64,000 bases of DNA, taken from assembly GCF_028682175.1 (NCBI RefSeq), contig NZ_JANHKS010000005.1, forward strand, positions 186,001-250,000, in the 5' to 3' direction. The DNA is from Pseudomonas putida (GTDB lineage: Bacteria > Pseudomonadota > Gammaproteobacteria > Pseudomonadales > Pseudomonadaceae). Within the stretch, counting starts at the first letter, position 1. The number at the start of each line of letters is the position of its first letter. Both the position numbers and the translations under genes were made by a program. Below, piece after piece: positions 54,054 to 63,890 of the stretch. The notes beneath the pieces were generated by a model. That model worked only from the letters and a program-made list of their open reading frames with translations, ran no database searches and was not told the DNA's origin.

Positions 54054-56885
54054 TTAAACAGTGAACGCGTCTTGCAGCAGTTTTTCCTGCTGTTCGGCGT
54101 GCATCGAAGCGTAGCCACAAGCAGGCGCTGCGGAAGCATCACGGCCGGCATACTCGAGAACGAGGTTGCGGTTGTGATTGCCAATGCTGCGGCGCAAGTG
54201 ATGCTGGCTGCTGTACCAGGCGCCCTGGTTCATCGGCTCTTCCTGACACCAGACCACGTTGGTCAGGTTGGTGTAAGGCGCGATGGCCTCCATCAGGTCG
54301 TCTTCCGGGAACGGGTAGAGCTGCTCGATACGCACGATGGCGATATCTTCGCGGCCTTCGGCACGGCGTTTTTCCAGCAGGTCGTAGTAGACCTTGCCAC
54401 TGCAGAGCACCAGACGGGTCACCTTGGCGGCATCGAGGGTATCGATTTCCGGGATGACAGTCTGGAACGAGCCTTCGGCCAGATCTTCCAGGGTCGAGAT
54501 CGCCAGCTTGTGACGCAGCAGCGACTTGGGCGTCAGCACGACCAGCGGCTTGCGCAGCGGACGAATCACCTGACGGCGCAACAGATGGTAGATCTGGGCC
54601 GGGGTGGTCGGCATGCACACCTGGATGTTGTGCTCGGCGCACAGCTGCAGGTAACGCTCCAGACGAGCCGAGGAGTGCTCCGGACCCTGACCTTCGTAGC
54701 CGTGAGGCAACAGCATGGTCAGACCGCACAGACGGCCCCACTTGTGCTCGCCGCTGGTGATGAACTGGTCGATCACGACCTGTGCACCGTTGGCGAAGTC
54801 ACCGAACTGGGCTTCCCAGATCACCAGCGCGTTTGGCGAGGTGGTCGAGTAGCCGTATTCGAATGCCAGTACCGCTTCTTCCGACAGGAACGAGTCGTAC
54901 AGGTCAAAGCGAGGCTGACCGGCATACAGGTTCTGCAGAGGCACGTAGGTGGTGGCATCTTTCTGGTTGTGCAGGACGGCGTGACGGTGCGAGAACGTAC
55001 CGCGACCGACGTCTTGCCCGGTGATACGCACCGGATGACCTTCGAACGCCAGGGTGGCGTAGGCCATGGTCTCGGCGTAACCCCAGTTGATCGGCAGGCC
55101 ACCGGCTTGCATCTTCTGGCGGTCTTCGTAGATCTTCTGGACCTGACGCTGAACCACGAAGCCTTCCGGCAGTTCCATCAGCTTGGCCGACAGTTCCTGC
55201 AGGGTCTTCAGATCGAAACGGGTGTCGTGACGCGCGGTCCAGGCGTGGCCCAGGTATGGACGCCAGTCGACGAACAGTTCCTTGTTGGGCTCTTTGACCA
55301 GGCTCTTCACAACGTGCATGCCGTTGTCGAGTGCGTTGCGGTACTCGTCGACCTTGGCCTGAGCGCCAGCGGCGTCGAGCACGCCCGATGCAGCCAGTGC
55401 GTCGGCATACAGCTCACGGGTGGTGCGCTGCTTGGCGATCTGCTGGTACATCAGCGGCTGGGTGCCACTTGGTTCGTCAGCTTCGTTGTGGCCGCGACGA
55501 CGGTAGCAGACCAGGTCGATCACCACGTCACGCTTGAACTGCATGCGGTAGTCGATGGCCAGCTGGGTCACGAACATGACCGCTTCAGGGTCATCGCCGT
55601 TCACGTGCAGGATCGGCGCCTGGATCATCTTGGCAACGTCGGTGGCGTACTCGGTAGAACGCGAGTCCAGCGGGTTGCTGATGGTGAAGCCGACCTGGTT
55701 GTTGATCACGATGTGGATCGTGCCGCCAGTCTTGAAGCCGCGGGTCTGCGACATCTGGAAGGTTTCCAGGACCACGCCCTGACCTGCGAACGCAGCGTCA
55801 CCGTGGATGGAAATCGGCAGTACTTTTTCGCCAGTGGCGTCGTTGCGGCGGTCTTGACGAGCGCGCACGGAACCTTCGACCACCGGGGAGACGATCTCGA
55901 GGTGCGACGGGTTGAACGCCATCGCCAGGTGAACTTCGCCACCTGCGGTCATCACGTTGGACGAGAAGCCCTGGTGGTACTTCACGTCACCGGAGCCCAG
56001 CTCGACCTTCTTCTTGCCTTCGAACTCGTCGAACAGCTCGCGCGGGTTCTTGCCGAAGGTGTTGACCAGGACGTTCAGACGGCCACGGTGGGCCATGCCG
56101 ATCACGACTTCCTTGGTCCCGTAGGAACCGGAGCGCTGGATCAGCTCGTCGAGCATCGGGATCAGGCTTTCGCCGCCTTCCAGACCGAAACGCTTGGTGC
56201 CCGGGTACTTGGTGCCCAGGTACTTCTCCAGACCTTCTGCCGCGGTGACGCGCTCGAGCAGATGGCTCTGAATCTCGGCAGGGTAAGCTGGACGGCCACG
56301 CACGCTTTCGAGGCGCTGCATGAACCAGTTGCGCTGGTTGGAATCGACGATGTGCGTGAACTCGGCGCCGATGGTGCGGCAATATGTCTTCTGCAAAGCG
56401 TCGACGATTTCGCGTAGGCTCGCCTCCTCCTTGCCGATGAACAGGTCGCCGGCACGGAATGTGGTATCGAGGTCAGCGTTGGTCAAACCGTAATGGTTGA
56501 TCGACAGGTCAGCTGGCGCAGTACGCTTCCACAAGCCCAGAGGATCGAGTTGCGCACCCTGATGGCCGCGCATACGGAATGCCTGGATCAGTCGCAGCAC
56601 TTCGACTTGCTTCTTCTCGTGTTCGCTGCTCACGCTACCGGCGGAGACCGGTTGAGCGCGGCGCTGGTTTTTGCCCAGCAACACGAAATGATCGCGAACC
56701 GTAGAGTGCGATACATCGGTGGCAGCGCCGCCATCGGCTGGCAGCGTCTGAAAGTAGGTGCGCCATTCTTCTGGCACAGCGTTAGGGTCGTGCAGGTAGA
56801 GCTCGTAGAGCTCTTCCACATAGGCAGCGTTACCACCTGAAAGGTGGGCGCTGTTCCACATGCGCTGCATCACGCTTTCTTGCAT
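54054..56885 (-). CDS. sucA: 2-oxoglutarate dehydrogenase E1
   Basis: A 943-residue thiamine-diphosphate-dependent E1. The N-terminal [19 protein letters not shown] helix binds the E2 core. [24 protein letters not shown] and the ThDP motif region around [14 protein letters not shown] are present, and the transketolase-like pyrimidine domain has [11 protein letters not shown]. It decarboxylates 2-oxoglutarate and succinylates SucB. It follows sdhB after 287 bases in which I see no gene or clear signal, so sucA may have its own promoter as well as read-through from sdh. Confidence 0.99.
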   Translation of the reverse strand: MQESVMQRMWNSAHLSGGNAAYVEELYELYLHDPNAVPEEWRTYFQTLPADGGAATDVSHSTVRDHFVLLGKNQRRAQPVSAGSVSSEHEKKQVEVLRLIQAFRMRGHQGAQLDPLGLWKRTAPADLSINHYGLTNADLDTTFRAGDLFIGKEEASLREIVDALQKTYCRTIGAEFTHIVDSNQRNWFMQRLESVRGRPAYPAEIQSHLLERVTAAEGLEKYLGTKYPGTKRFGLEGGESLIPMLDELIQRSGSYGTKEVVIGMAHRGRLNVLVNTFGKNPRELFDEFEGKKKVELGSGDVKYHQGFSSNVMTAGGEVHLAMAFNPSHLEIVSPVVEGSVRARQDRRNDATGEKVLPISIHGDAAFAGQGVVLETFQMSQTRGFKTGGTIHIVINNQVGFTISNPLDSRSTEYATDVAKMIQAPILHVNGDDPEAVMFVTQLAIDYRMQFKRDVVIDLVCYRRRGHNEADEPSGTQPLMYQQIAKQRTTRELYADALAASGVLDAAGAQAKVDEYRNALDNGMHVVKSLVKEPNKELFVDWRPYLGHAWTARHDTRFDLKTLQELSAKLMELPEGFVVQRQVQKIYEDRQKMQAGGLPINWGYAETMAYATLAFEGHPVRITGQDVGRGTFSHRHAVLHNQKDATTYVPLQNLYAGQPRFDLYDSFLSEEAVLAFEYGYSTTSPNALVIWEAQFGDFANGAQVVIDQFITSGEHKWGRLCGLTMLLPHGYEGQGPEHSSARLERYLQLCAEHNIQVCMPTTPAQIYHLLRRQVIRPLRKPLVVLTPKSLLRHKLAISTLEDLAEGSFQTVIPEIDTLDAAKVTRLVLCSGKVYYDLLEKRRAEGREDIAIVRIEQLYPFPEDDLMEAIAPYTNLTNVVWCQEEPMNQGAWYSSQHHLRRSIGNHNRNLVLEYAGRDASAAPACGYASMHAEQQEKLLQDAFTV

Positions 56886-57172
56886 GCTTGGTCACCCTCG
56901 GTTAGGGGACACCACCGGCGTGCACACCGTCGCAGGCTTGAACAGTCCATGCAGCGAATGTATCGAATCGCTGACTGTAGCAAGTCGCCAAGGATCACGC
57001 TGATAGCCCGGGTACCAGCCCGGATGCCCCTGCTGGTCTCATTTCTTCAAAATAAGAGCCGAAGCCATACGGCCACTGCTCAGGTTAAAACTACGGCGCC
57101 GGTTGAAGCCTGCGCCGCAGCGTTTACGGGTACAACATTTACAGATACATCGGTGCTACAGGTGCAACGAAC

Positions 57173-57877
57173 TCAGACACCACTGGTCAGCAGCATGTGT
57201 CGAACGTGACCGATGGCCTTGGTCGGGTTAAGGCCTTTCGGGCAAACGTTGACGCAGTTCATGATCCCGCGGCAGCGGAACACGCTGAACGGATCATCCA
57301 GCGCAGCCAGACGCTCCTGGGTCTTGTTGTCGCGACTGTCAGCCAGGAAACGATAGGCTTGCAGGATCGCGGCCGGACCCAGGAACTTGTCAGGGTTCCA
57401 CCAGAAGGACGGGCAGCTCGTGGAGCAGCAAGCGCACAGGATGCACTCGTACAGACCGTCCAGCTTCTCACGCTCTTCCGGCGACTGCAGACGCTCGATG
57501 GCCGGAGCCGGCGTGTCGTTCTGCAGGAATGGCTTCACCTTCTCGTACTGCTTGTAGAAGATGCTCATATCGACGACCAGGTCACGAATAACAGGCAGGC
57601 CAGGCAGCGGACGCACCACCAGCTTGTTGTTCTTGACCACGGCGGACAGCGGCGTGATGCACGCCAGGCCGTTCTTGCCGTTGATGTTCATGCCGTCGGA
57701 ACCACAGACGCCTTCACGGCAGGAACGACGATAGGAGAAGCCCTCGTCCTGCTCCTTGATCAGCGCCAGTACGTCCAGGACCATCAGATCCTTGCCACCG
57801 GTATCCACGTCGAACACCTGGGTTTTAGGCGCCGAGTCGGTATCGGGGTTGTAACGATAAACTTCGACTTTCAACAT
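57173..57877 (-). CDS. sdhB: Succinate dehydrogenase iron-sulfur subunit
   Basis: A 234-residue subunit. The [2Fe-2S] ligands are CREGVCGSDGMNINGKNGLAC; the [4Fe-4S] and [3Fe-4S] ligands are CILCACCSTSCP and CRGIMNCVNVCPKGLNP. It carries electrons from SdhA to ubiquinone. The ATG at 57877 has GGTGG 5 bases upstream; a GTG three codons earlier is an alternative. Eleven bases separate it from sdhA. Confidence 0.99.
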   Translation of the reverse strand: MLKVEVYRYNPDTDSAPKTQVFDVDTGGKDLMVLDVLALIKEQDEGFSYRRSCREGVCGSDGMNINGKNGLACITPLSAVVKNNKLVVRPLPGLPVIRDLVVDMSIFYKQYEKVKPFLQNDTPAPAIERLQSPEEREKLDGLYECILCACCSTSCPSFWWNPDKFLGPAAILQAYRFLADSRDNKTQERLAALDDPFSVFRCRGIMNCVNVCPKGLNPTKAIGHVRHMLLTSGV

Positions 57878-57888
57878 AGCAGCCACCC

Positions 57889-59661
57889 TTAGTAAGTCCG
57901 TACTTTTGGTTCGAACGCCGGAACGGTCTTCGGCGCAAAGTTGACTGCACGCTTGGCAACCCGCTTTTCACCCGGGTAGTACAGGGTATGGCACAGCCAG
58001 TTGACGTCGTCGCGGTCTTCGAAGTCTTCACGGGCGTGGGCGCCGCGGGACTCGGTACGGGTATCGGCCGCGATGGCGGTCGCCTCAGCGACTTCCAGCA
58101 GGTTCTGCAACTCCAGCGCTTCGATACGCGCGGTGTTGAAGGCCTGGGACTTGTCGTTGATCTTCACGTTGGCGATACGTGCACGCAGTTGGGCCAGTTG
58201 CTCGATGCCCTTCTTCATGTATTCGCCGGTACGGAACACACCGAAGTAGTTCTGCATGCAGCTCTGCAGCTCGCGGCGCAGGGTGGCGACGTCTTCGCCA
58301 TCGGCACGGGAGTTCAGGCTGTTCAGGCGGTTCAGTGCAACTTCGATGTCGGTGTCGCTGGCGTCGGCATATTCGATACCGTCGGTCAGCGCTTTTTCCA
58401 GGTGCAGGCCGGCAGCGCGACCGAATACCACCAGGTCGAGCAGCGAGTTGCCGCCCAGGCGGTTGGCACCGTGAACCGATACGCACGCCACTTCACCGAC
58501 TGCGAACAGGCCAGGAATGACCTGGTCGTTGCCTTCGGCGTCCATGGTCATGGCCTGGCCGTGGATGTTGGTGGCAACGCCGCCCATCATGTAGTGGCAG
58601 GTTGGAACCACAGGAACCGGAGCAACTACCGGGTCAACGTGTGCGAAGGTCTTGGACAGCTCGCAGATGCCTGGCAGGCGGCTGTGCAGCACTTCCTCGC
58701 CCAGATGGTCGAGCTTGAGCATCACGTGGTCGCCGTTAGGGCCACAGCCGTTGCCGGCGATGATCTCTTTGACCATGGAACGTGCAACAACGTCACGACC
58801 TGCAAGGTCCTTGGCGTTCGGAGCATAACGCTCCATGAAACGCTCGCCGTGCTTGTTGATCAGGTAACCGCCTTCACCGCGGCAACCTTCGGTGACCAGT
58901 ACACCTGCGCCGGCGATGCCGGTCGGGTGGAACTGCCACATTTCGATGTCCTGGACCGGAACGCCTGCACGCAGCGCCATGCCGATACCGTCACCGGTGT
59001 TGATCAGGGCGTTGGTGGTCGAGGCGTAGATACGGCCAGCACCGCCGGTGGCCAGTACAGTCGCCTTGGACTTGATGTACATGGTCTCGCCGGTTTCGAT
59101 GCAGATCGCGATGACACCGACGAAGGCGCCTTCCGAGTTCTTCACCAGGTCGACAGCGTAGTACTCGTTCAGGAACGTGGTGCCCGCTTTCAGGTTGCCC
59201 TGATAGAGGGTGTGCAGCAGTGCGTGACCGGTACGGTCGGAGGCCGCGCAGGTACGTGCAGCCTGACCGCCTTTGCCGAAGTCCTTGGACTGGCCACCGA
59301 ACGGACGCTGGTAGATACGGCCGGTTTCGGTACGCGAGAACGGCAGACCCATGTGGTCCAGTTCGAAGACCGCGGCAGGACCTTCCTGACACATGTATTC
59401 GATAGCGTCCTGGTCACCGATGTAGTCGGAACCCTTGACGGTATCGTACATGTGCCAGCGCCAGTCGTCGTTCGGGTCGGCCGAAGCGATGGCGCAGGTG
59501 ATGCCGCCCTGGGCGGATACGGTGTGCGAGCGGGTCGGGAAGACCTTGGTGACTACGGCGGTCTTGTGGCCGCCCTGAGCCAGCTGCAAGGCAGCGCGCA
59601 TGCCCGCACCGCCGCCACCGATGATGATGGCGTCGAAGGAGATTGTATTAATGCTAGCCAT
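57889..59661 (-). CDS. sdhA: Succinate dehydrogenase flavoprotein subunit
   Basis: A 590-residue flavoprotein. The FAD Rossmann motif is [14 protein letters not shown], the covalent FAD histidine is His46 in [11 protein letters not shown], the active-site region includes [21 protein letters not shown], and [19 protein letters not shown] is the C-terminal signature. It oxidises succinate to fumarate. It starts three bases after the sdhD stop. Confidence 0.99.
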   Translation of the reverse strand: MASINTISFDAIIIGGGGAGMRAALQLAQGGHKTAVVTKVFPTRSHTVSAQGGITCAIASADPNDDWRWHMYDTVKGSDYIGDQDAIEYMCQEGPAAVFELDHMGLPFSRTETGRIYQRPFGGQSKDFGKGGQAARTCAASDRTGHALLHTLYQGNLKAGTTFLNEYYAVDLVKNSEGAFVGVIAICIETGETMYIKSKATVLATGGAGRIYASTTNALINTGDGIGMALRAGVPVQDIEMWQFHPTGIAGAGVLVTEGCRGEGGYLINKHGERFMERYAPNAKDLAGRDVVARSMVKEIIAGNGCGPNGDHVMLKLDHLGEEVLHSRLPGICELSKTFAHVDPVVAPVPVVPTCHYMMGGVATNIHGQAMTMDAEGNDQVIPGLFAVGEVACVSVHGANRLGGNSLLDLVVFGRAAGLHLEKALTDGIEYADASDTDIEVALNRLNSLNSRADGEDVATLRRELQSCMQNYFGVFRTGEYMKKGIEQLAQLRARIANVKINDKSQAFNTARIEALELQNLLEVAEATAIAADTRTESRGAHAREDFEDRDDVNWLCHTLYYPGEKRVAKRAVNFAPKTVPAFEPKVRTY

Positions 59662-59664
59662 GAA

Positions 59665-60033
59665 TCAGATACCCCAAAGAATCTGCACACCCCAGACGAA
59701 GTACGCGAACATCGCAACGCCGCATACAGCCTGGAACAGGAAACGCACAGTCAGCGCGGACTTGCCGAAACTCATCGGAGTCAGGTAGTCGGTCGCGATG
59801 GTCCACATGCCGACCCAGGCGTGAGCGCCGAGGGCAACGAGGGCCAGCAGACTGAAGATGCGCATCCCGACGTGGGAGAACAGAGCGTGCCACGTGGCAT
59901 AGTCGATGCCAGGATGGACGACCAGGTACCCGATCAGGAAAATGAAATAAGCCGCGAGCACTACTGCGGAGACGCGCTGCGCCATCCAGTCGTAGAGGCC
60001 CGAACGAGACAGGTTCGTAACGCTGGTTACCAT
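59665..60033 (-). CDS. sdhD: Succinate dehydrogenase membrane anchor SdhD
   Basis: A 122-residue hydrophobic anchor with three membrane helices. SGLYDWMAQRVSAVVLAAYF contains the quinone-site Arg/Ser region and HAWVGMWTIATDYL provides the haem-binding His and the Asp-Tyr of the quinone pocket. Its ATG at 60033 overlaps the sdhC stop region by 7 bases. Confidence 0.97.
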   Translation of the reverse strand: MVTSVTNLSRSGLYDWMAQRVSAVVLAAYFIFLIGYLVVHPGIDYATWHALFSHVGMRIFSLLALVALGAHAWVGMWTIATDYLTPMSFGKSALTVRFLFQAVCGVAMFAYFVWGVQILWGI

Positions 60034-60401
60034 ATCCAAACTCCCGCCAGAATGATCAGCACCACGGAGATGGCGATGATGATTTTCGAGCCCAGCTTTC
60101 CGCCTTCCAGCGTCTCACCGACACCCGTATCCATGATCAGGTGACGAACACCTGCCACAAGGTGATACAACAGGGCAGACAGAAGCCCCCATGCGATGAA
60201 CTTGGCCAGCGGACTGGTCAAGGTCGCCTTCACATCGGCGAAGCCCTCTTCAGAACCCAGCGACTTGCTCAATGCCAGAAGCATGAAGAAGACGCCGACA
60301 AAGAGAATGATGCCGGAGATGCGATGAAGGATCGACGTGATCGCTGTGATGGGGAGTTTGATGGTCCTTAGGTCTAGGTTTACAGGTCGTTGGCTTTTCA
60401 C
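60027..60401 (-). CDS. sdhC: Succinate dehydrogenase cytochrome b556 subunit SdhC
   Basis: A 124-residue cytochrome b subunit with three helices. RPVNLDLRTIKLPITAITSI leads to LHRISGIILF, the SdhC signature with quinone-site Ser/Arg; HLVAGVRHLIMDTG carries the haem His ligand. The only in-frame start before this is GTG at 60401, with a stop codon three codons upstream and a poor ribosome site, suggesting weak or regulated initiation. It is the first gene of sdhCDAB. Confidence 0.96.
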   Translation of the reverse strand: MKSQRPVNLDLRTIKLPITAITSILHRISGIILFVGVFFMLLALSKSLGSEEGFADVKATLTSPLAKFIAWGLLSALLYHLVAGVRHLIMDTGVGETLEGGKLGSKIIIAISVVLIILAGVWIW

Positions 60402-60764
60402 GGCTTTTTTTCACACTGAAGAGCCCCTAACAATCAGGGCAAGTTGTTGGGAAGTGCACTGGTCAGGTACCCACTACCCAGGAAGTGACCAACCCCAGAA
60501 AACCGGGCCTGAAAGCCCCTGGCGGTCGGACGCCGAGTATAGACAGTTAGCCGCCTAATGACAACGCACCAGCCCTCCCCTAATGGCGGATTGCATTAGT
60601 GGAATAAAAGGCGTAAATGGCAGGTAATTTCGCGGAAAACCTCGGCTTAAAGCCTTCTGCCACAAGACTTTTGGCAAATTGACTTTAGAATTTATCTCAC
60701 TATAGTGATGCGGGCCCTGCGTGGGGGGCCTGTCTGATGATTTGAAGCATAATTAGGAGGCCAC
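60402..60764. other. Divergent regulatory region between sdhC and gltA
   Basis: A 363-base gap with no gene. It holds the gltA promoter (60679-60706) and the palindrome TCACTATAGTGA (60697-60708). It also contains an inverted repeat CTAATG-n8-CATTAG (60580-60599) nearer the sdhC side. I could not place a confident -35/-10 pair for sdhC. Confidence 0.6.
60679..60706 (+). promoter_or_regulatory. Sigma-70-type promoter of gltA with overlapping palindrome
   Basis: TTGACT (60679-60684) and TATAGT (60701-60706) are separated by 16 bases, about 60 bases before the gltA ATG. The -10 lies inside the 12-bp perfect palindrome TCACTATAGTGA, so a dimeric repressor could occlude it. AGGAGG (60755-60760) is the ribosome site. 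Confidence 0.65.
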
Positions 60765-62054
60765 ATGGCTGACAAAAAAGCGCAGTTGATCATCGAGGGC
60801 GCTGCCCCCGTCGAGCTGCCCATTCTGACCGGCACAGTTGGTCCCGATGTAATCGACGTACGCGGCCTGACCGCCACCGGACGCTTCACATTCGACCCAG
60901 GCTTCATGTCGACCGCCTCTTGCGAATCCAAGATCACCTACATCGACGGTGATAACGGCATTCTGCTGCACCGTGGCTACCCGATCGAGCAACTGGCCGA
61001 GCAGTCCGACTACCTCGAAACCTGCTACCTGCTGCTCAACGGCGAACTGCCGACTGCCGAGCAGAAAGCCCAATTCGTCGTCACCGTGAAGAACCACACC
61101 ATGGTGCACGAGCAGTTGAAGACCTTCTTCAACGGCTTCCGTCGTGATGCCCACCCGATGGCCGTCATGTGCGGCGTCGTCGGCGCCCTGTCGGCGTTCT
61201 ACCACGACTCGCTGGACATCAATAACCCGCAGCACCGCGAAATCTCCGCGATCCGCCTGGTCGCCAAGATGCCGACCCTGGCCGCGATGGTCTACAAGTA
61301 CTCCATGGGCCAGCCCATGATGTACCCGCGCAACGACCTGAGCTACGCGGAAAACTTCCTGCACATGATGTTCAACACGCCGTGCGAGATCAAACCGATC
61401 AGCCCGACGCTGGCCAAGGCCATGGACCGGATCTTCATCCTCCACGCCGACCACGAACAGAATGCCTCGACGTCCACCGTGCGCATGGCGGGCTCTTCGG
61501 GTGCCAACCCGTTCGCCTGTATCGCCGCCGGCATCGCTGCACTGTGGGGCCCTGCCCACGGCGGTGCGAACGAAGCCGTACTGACCATGCTCGATGAAAT
61601 CGGCGATGTCTCGAACATCGACAAGTTCATCGCCAAGGCCAAGGACAAGAACGATCCGTTCAAGCTGATGGGCTTCGGTCACCGGGTCTACAAGAACCGC
61701 GACCCGCGCGCCACCGTGATGAAGCAGACCTGCGACGAAGTCCTGCGCGAGCTGGGCATCACCAACGACCCGCAGCTGGAACTGGCGATGCGCCTGGAAG
61801 AGATCGCCCTGACCGATCCGTACTTCATCGAGCGCTCGCTGTACCCGAACGTCGACTTCTACTCGGGCATCATCCTGAAGGCGATCGGCATTCCGACCAG
61901 CATGTTCACCGTGATCTTCGCCCTGGCGCGTACCGTCGGCTGGATCTCGCACTGGAAGGAAATGCTCTCCAGCCCGTACAAGATCGGCCGTCCGCGCCAA
62001 CTGTACACCGGCGAAAAAGCTCGCGACATCGTGCCACTGGCCGAACGCAAGTAA
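60765..62054 (+). CDS. gltA: Citrate synthase (type II)
   Basis: A 429-residue hexameric-type citrate synthase, condensing oxaloacetate and acetyl-CoA. Catalytic His265 ([10 protein letters not shown]) and His306 ([13 protein letters not shown]) correspond to E. coli 264 and 305; the catalytic Asp follows in YPNVDFYSG. The N-terminal domain typical of NADH-inhibited type II enzymes is present. It has a strong AGGAGG ribosome site and a terminator 20 bases past the stop. It is divergent from sdhCDAB. Confidence 0.99.
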   Translation: MADKKAQLIIEGAAPVELPILTGTVGPDVIDVRGLTATGRFTFDPGFMSTASCESKITYIDGDNGILLHRGYPIEQLAEQSDYLETCYLLLNGELPTAEQKAQFVVTVKNHTMVHEQLKTFFNGFRRDAHPMAVMCGVVGALSAFYHDSLDINNPQHREISAIRLVAKMPTLAAMVYKYSMGQPMMYPRNDLSYAENFLHMMFNTPCEIKPISPTLAKAMDRIFILHADHEQNASTSTVRMAGSSGANPFACIAAGIAALWGPAHGGANEAVLTMLDEIGDVSNIDKFIAKAKDKNDPFKLMGFGHRVYKNRDPRATVMKQTCDEVLRELGITNDPQLELAMRLEEIALTDPYFIERSLYPNVDFYSGIILKAIGIPTSMFTVIFALARTVGWISHWKEMLSSPYKIGRPRQLYTGEKARDIVPLAERK

Positions 62055-62068
62055 GTTTCGAGCGACAC

Positions 62069-62097
62069 AAAAAAGGCTGCCAGTGGCAGCCTTTTTT
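62069..62097 (+). terminator. Terminator of gltA
   Basis: AAAAAA-GGCTGCC-AGT-GGCAGCC-TTTTTT forms a hairpin with A and T flanks, usable from both directions between gltA and the convergent START-domain gene. Confidence 0.93.
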
Positions 62098-62128
62098 CAT
62101 TCCCGCAGAAATTGTATCGGTCACCCGA

Positions 62129-62734
62129 TCATTTCATCGCACGCTCCCTGAGCGCCTTGAGGGTGTTGAACGGCGCATCGACCACGAACTTGTTGGCCAG
62201 CCACGACGGCACGCTGCCACCTGGCTCGGTGTGCACCTGATAGGTCACTTCAGTCTCGTTCGGGCCCTTGGGCACCAGCTTCCAGAAGCCCTCCACCTGG
62301 GCGACGCGCACGAAGCCTTTCTCTTCAGGGATGTAGGTCGGCTGGCCCAGCAGGTTACGAGTCAGACTGCCATCAGTGCCTTCGACCGTGGTGATCTGCA
62401 GCACCGAATCACGAGGCGTCACCGGCCACGGGGTGTTGAACTGGGTGTAGGTCCAGGTCTTGTCGCCCTCATGCTTGAGCACCTTCTGCGACTTGCACTC
62501 GTGAACCCAGGCGCAGGCACCCGCCACATCCTCCTGCAGGCCGCGCAGCTTGGCGACACTGGCCTTGATGGTGGTCACGCCCTGATAGGCCTTGTACTGG
62601 GAGCCCGCGACGTCACTGAGAGAAACCTTGATGCCGTCCTCGTTCTTGGCGACCTTCCAGTCATCGGCCTGTGCAACCCCGGCGACCAGTACAGTCAAGC
62701 CCACTCCAAACGCAATCCGGTACAGCGAACCCAT
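62129..62734 (-). CDS. START domain-containing exported protein
   Basis: A 201-residue protein with a signal peptide (VGLTVLVAGVAQA, cleavage before DDW). The mature part is a START/Bet-v-1-like lipid-binding fold: DGIKVSLSDVAGSQYKAYQGVTTI opens it, WTYTQFNTPWPVTPRDSVL is the conserved central strand pair, and a C-terminal helix (VVDAPFNTLKALRER) closes the pocket. AAGGA is 8 bases before the ATG. Its position next to gltA is conserved (PA1579, recalled). The ligand is unknown; a periplasmic lipid carrier is plausible. Confidence 0.9.
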   Translation of the reverse strand: MGSLYRIAFGVGLTVLVAGVAQADDWKVAKNEDGIKVSLSDVAGSQYKAYQGVTTIKASVAKLRGLQEDVAGACAWVHECKSQKVLKHEGDKTWTYTQFNTPWPVTPRDSVLQITTVEGTDGSLTRNLLGQPTYIPEEKGFVRVAQVEGFWKLVPKGPNETEVTYQVHTEPGGSVPSWLANKFVVDAPFNTLKALRERAMK

Positions 62735-62804
62735 TGTCTTATTCCTTATTGTCTGCAGTTCAGGTGTCGTTTCAGATGCCTCGTTCGGCTCCCCTCCTCG
62801 CCCA

Positions 62805-63062
62805 TCAGGCGACGGAAGTGGCCTGCTCCCACCACCCGATCAAGCGAATCGCTTCCTCGGAACTGCTGCCACAGACTTCCGGGTCGGCGGCGAACCCGCC
62901 GCACACCGCTGGCCGATCAGGCTGCCCGAAGATCAGGCAATACCTGTCATCCGAGAGCTGCACGCAGCGCACGCCGGCCGGCTTGCCCAAAGGCATGCCG
63001 GGAATCGGCGAGGATATCGAAGGCGCAATGCAGCAAGCGCCACAGCCCGGACGGCAATCCAT
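62805..63062 (-). CDS. YkgJ family cysteine cluster protein
   Basis: An 85-residue protein rich in cysteines: CRPGCGACC at the N-terminus, then RCVQL, YCLIF, AVCGGF and EVCGSS, consistent with the YkgJ/CxxCxxxxC zinc/iron-chelating family (UPF0153). AGAGGA lies 8 bases upstream of the ATG. A Fe-S or zinc site is likely; the function is unknown. It is a short stand-alone gene between the START-domain protein and a lipoprotein. Confidence 0.88.
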   Translation of the reverse strand: MDCRPGCGACCIAPSISSPIPGMPLGKPAGVRCVQLSDDRYCLIFGQPDRPAVCGGFAADPEVCGSSSEEAIRLIGWWEQATSVA

Positions 63063-63158
63063 GGAAACATCCTCTTGAGAGGCAGTGAAAGATGACAGGA
63101 TCTTACCCGCTAAAACGCGCGTTTGAAAATGAAGGATTAAGGACCAACCGACGTCAGG

Positions 63159-63890
63159 TCACTGCTTGAATTTGAAGTCCAGCGCCGCGCCGTCCACTTC
63201 CTTGCGCGCCTCGTTGCGAAGCTGCAACTCCATTTCATTGCTCAACAACCGACCCTGCAACTGGAAGTCCGAATCACTGCCAGCATCGGGGAACATCTTC
63301 GGCAACAGCGGTTTGCCCCCGCCAGGCGTGGACTTGGCCTTGTTGCCCGCAGTGATCACGTTAGGCGGCGGCGTCAGCTGCTTGACCATGTCAGGCGGCA
63401 AGCTCAGGTCCAGAGCAGCCTTGGGCAGCCTGGTTTCCTTGACCACCTGAGAGGCAGGCTTGGTCTTGCTGGCAACCGGCGCACGGTTGGCCACGGCGGC
63501 ATTATCCGCTTTGACCTTGGCGGATTTGGCATTCGCACTTGGGGTTTTCTGCTCCACGGCCGCAGCCTTGGCCGGGCTGGTGATCTTCTTCGCAGGGTTG
63601 GGCTTGACCGGATCCGGCTTGCTCGCCGCGACGACAGGCACCACCCCGACATTGGGCGCAAGGTGATGCACCACGTCCGCCGGCTTCTCCGGGGCGGCAG
63701 GCTGCTGCGGGACAGCCGCAGTAGCCTCAGGCTTGACCTCAGGCTTGACCTCAGGCGTGACAACGGGCGCCGCAGCAGGCGCGACAGGCGCGGCAGCGGT
63801 GACTTTGGGCGGTGGCGCAGGCGGTTTGTCAGCGTCACAGGCACTGAGCAATACCACCAACATCAATCCGGCACAGCGTAGTGAATTCAT
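63159..63890 (-). CDS. Proline/alanine/lysine-rich predicted lipoprotein
   Basis: A 243-residue protein. The signal MLVVLLSAC contains a lipobox (LSAC, lipidated Cys about residue 18). Residues 22-150 are low-complexity Pro/Ala/Lys/Val, suggesting an extended spacer such as one that crosses the periplasm or peptidoglycan; the last 90 residues (LDLSLPPDMVKQLTPPPNVI to DGAALDFKFKQ) look folded. Similar proteins have been misnamed translation initiation factor 2, but no GTPase motif exists. No clear ribosome site was seen. The function is unknown. The 110 bases after it to the window end show no gene I can support. Confidence 0.8.
   Translation of the reverse strand: MNSLRCAGLMLVVLLSACDADKPPAPPPKVTAAAPVAPAAAPVVTPEVKPEVKPEATAAVPQQPAAPEKPADVVHHLAPNVGVVPVVAASKPDPVKPNPAKKITSPAKAAAVEQKTPSANAKSAKVKADNAAVANRAPVASKTKPASQVVKETRLPKAALDLSLPPDMVKQLTPPPNVITAGNKAKSTPGGGKPLLPKMFPDAGSDSDFQLQGRLLSNEMELQLRNEARKEVDGAALDFKFKQ

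Noticed and set aside
63159..63890. Annotation as translation initiation factor 2
   Set aside because: There is only low-complexity Pro/Ala/Lys similarity to the IF-2 N-terminus, with no G-domain motifs and a lipoprotein signal instead.
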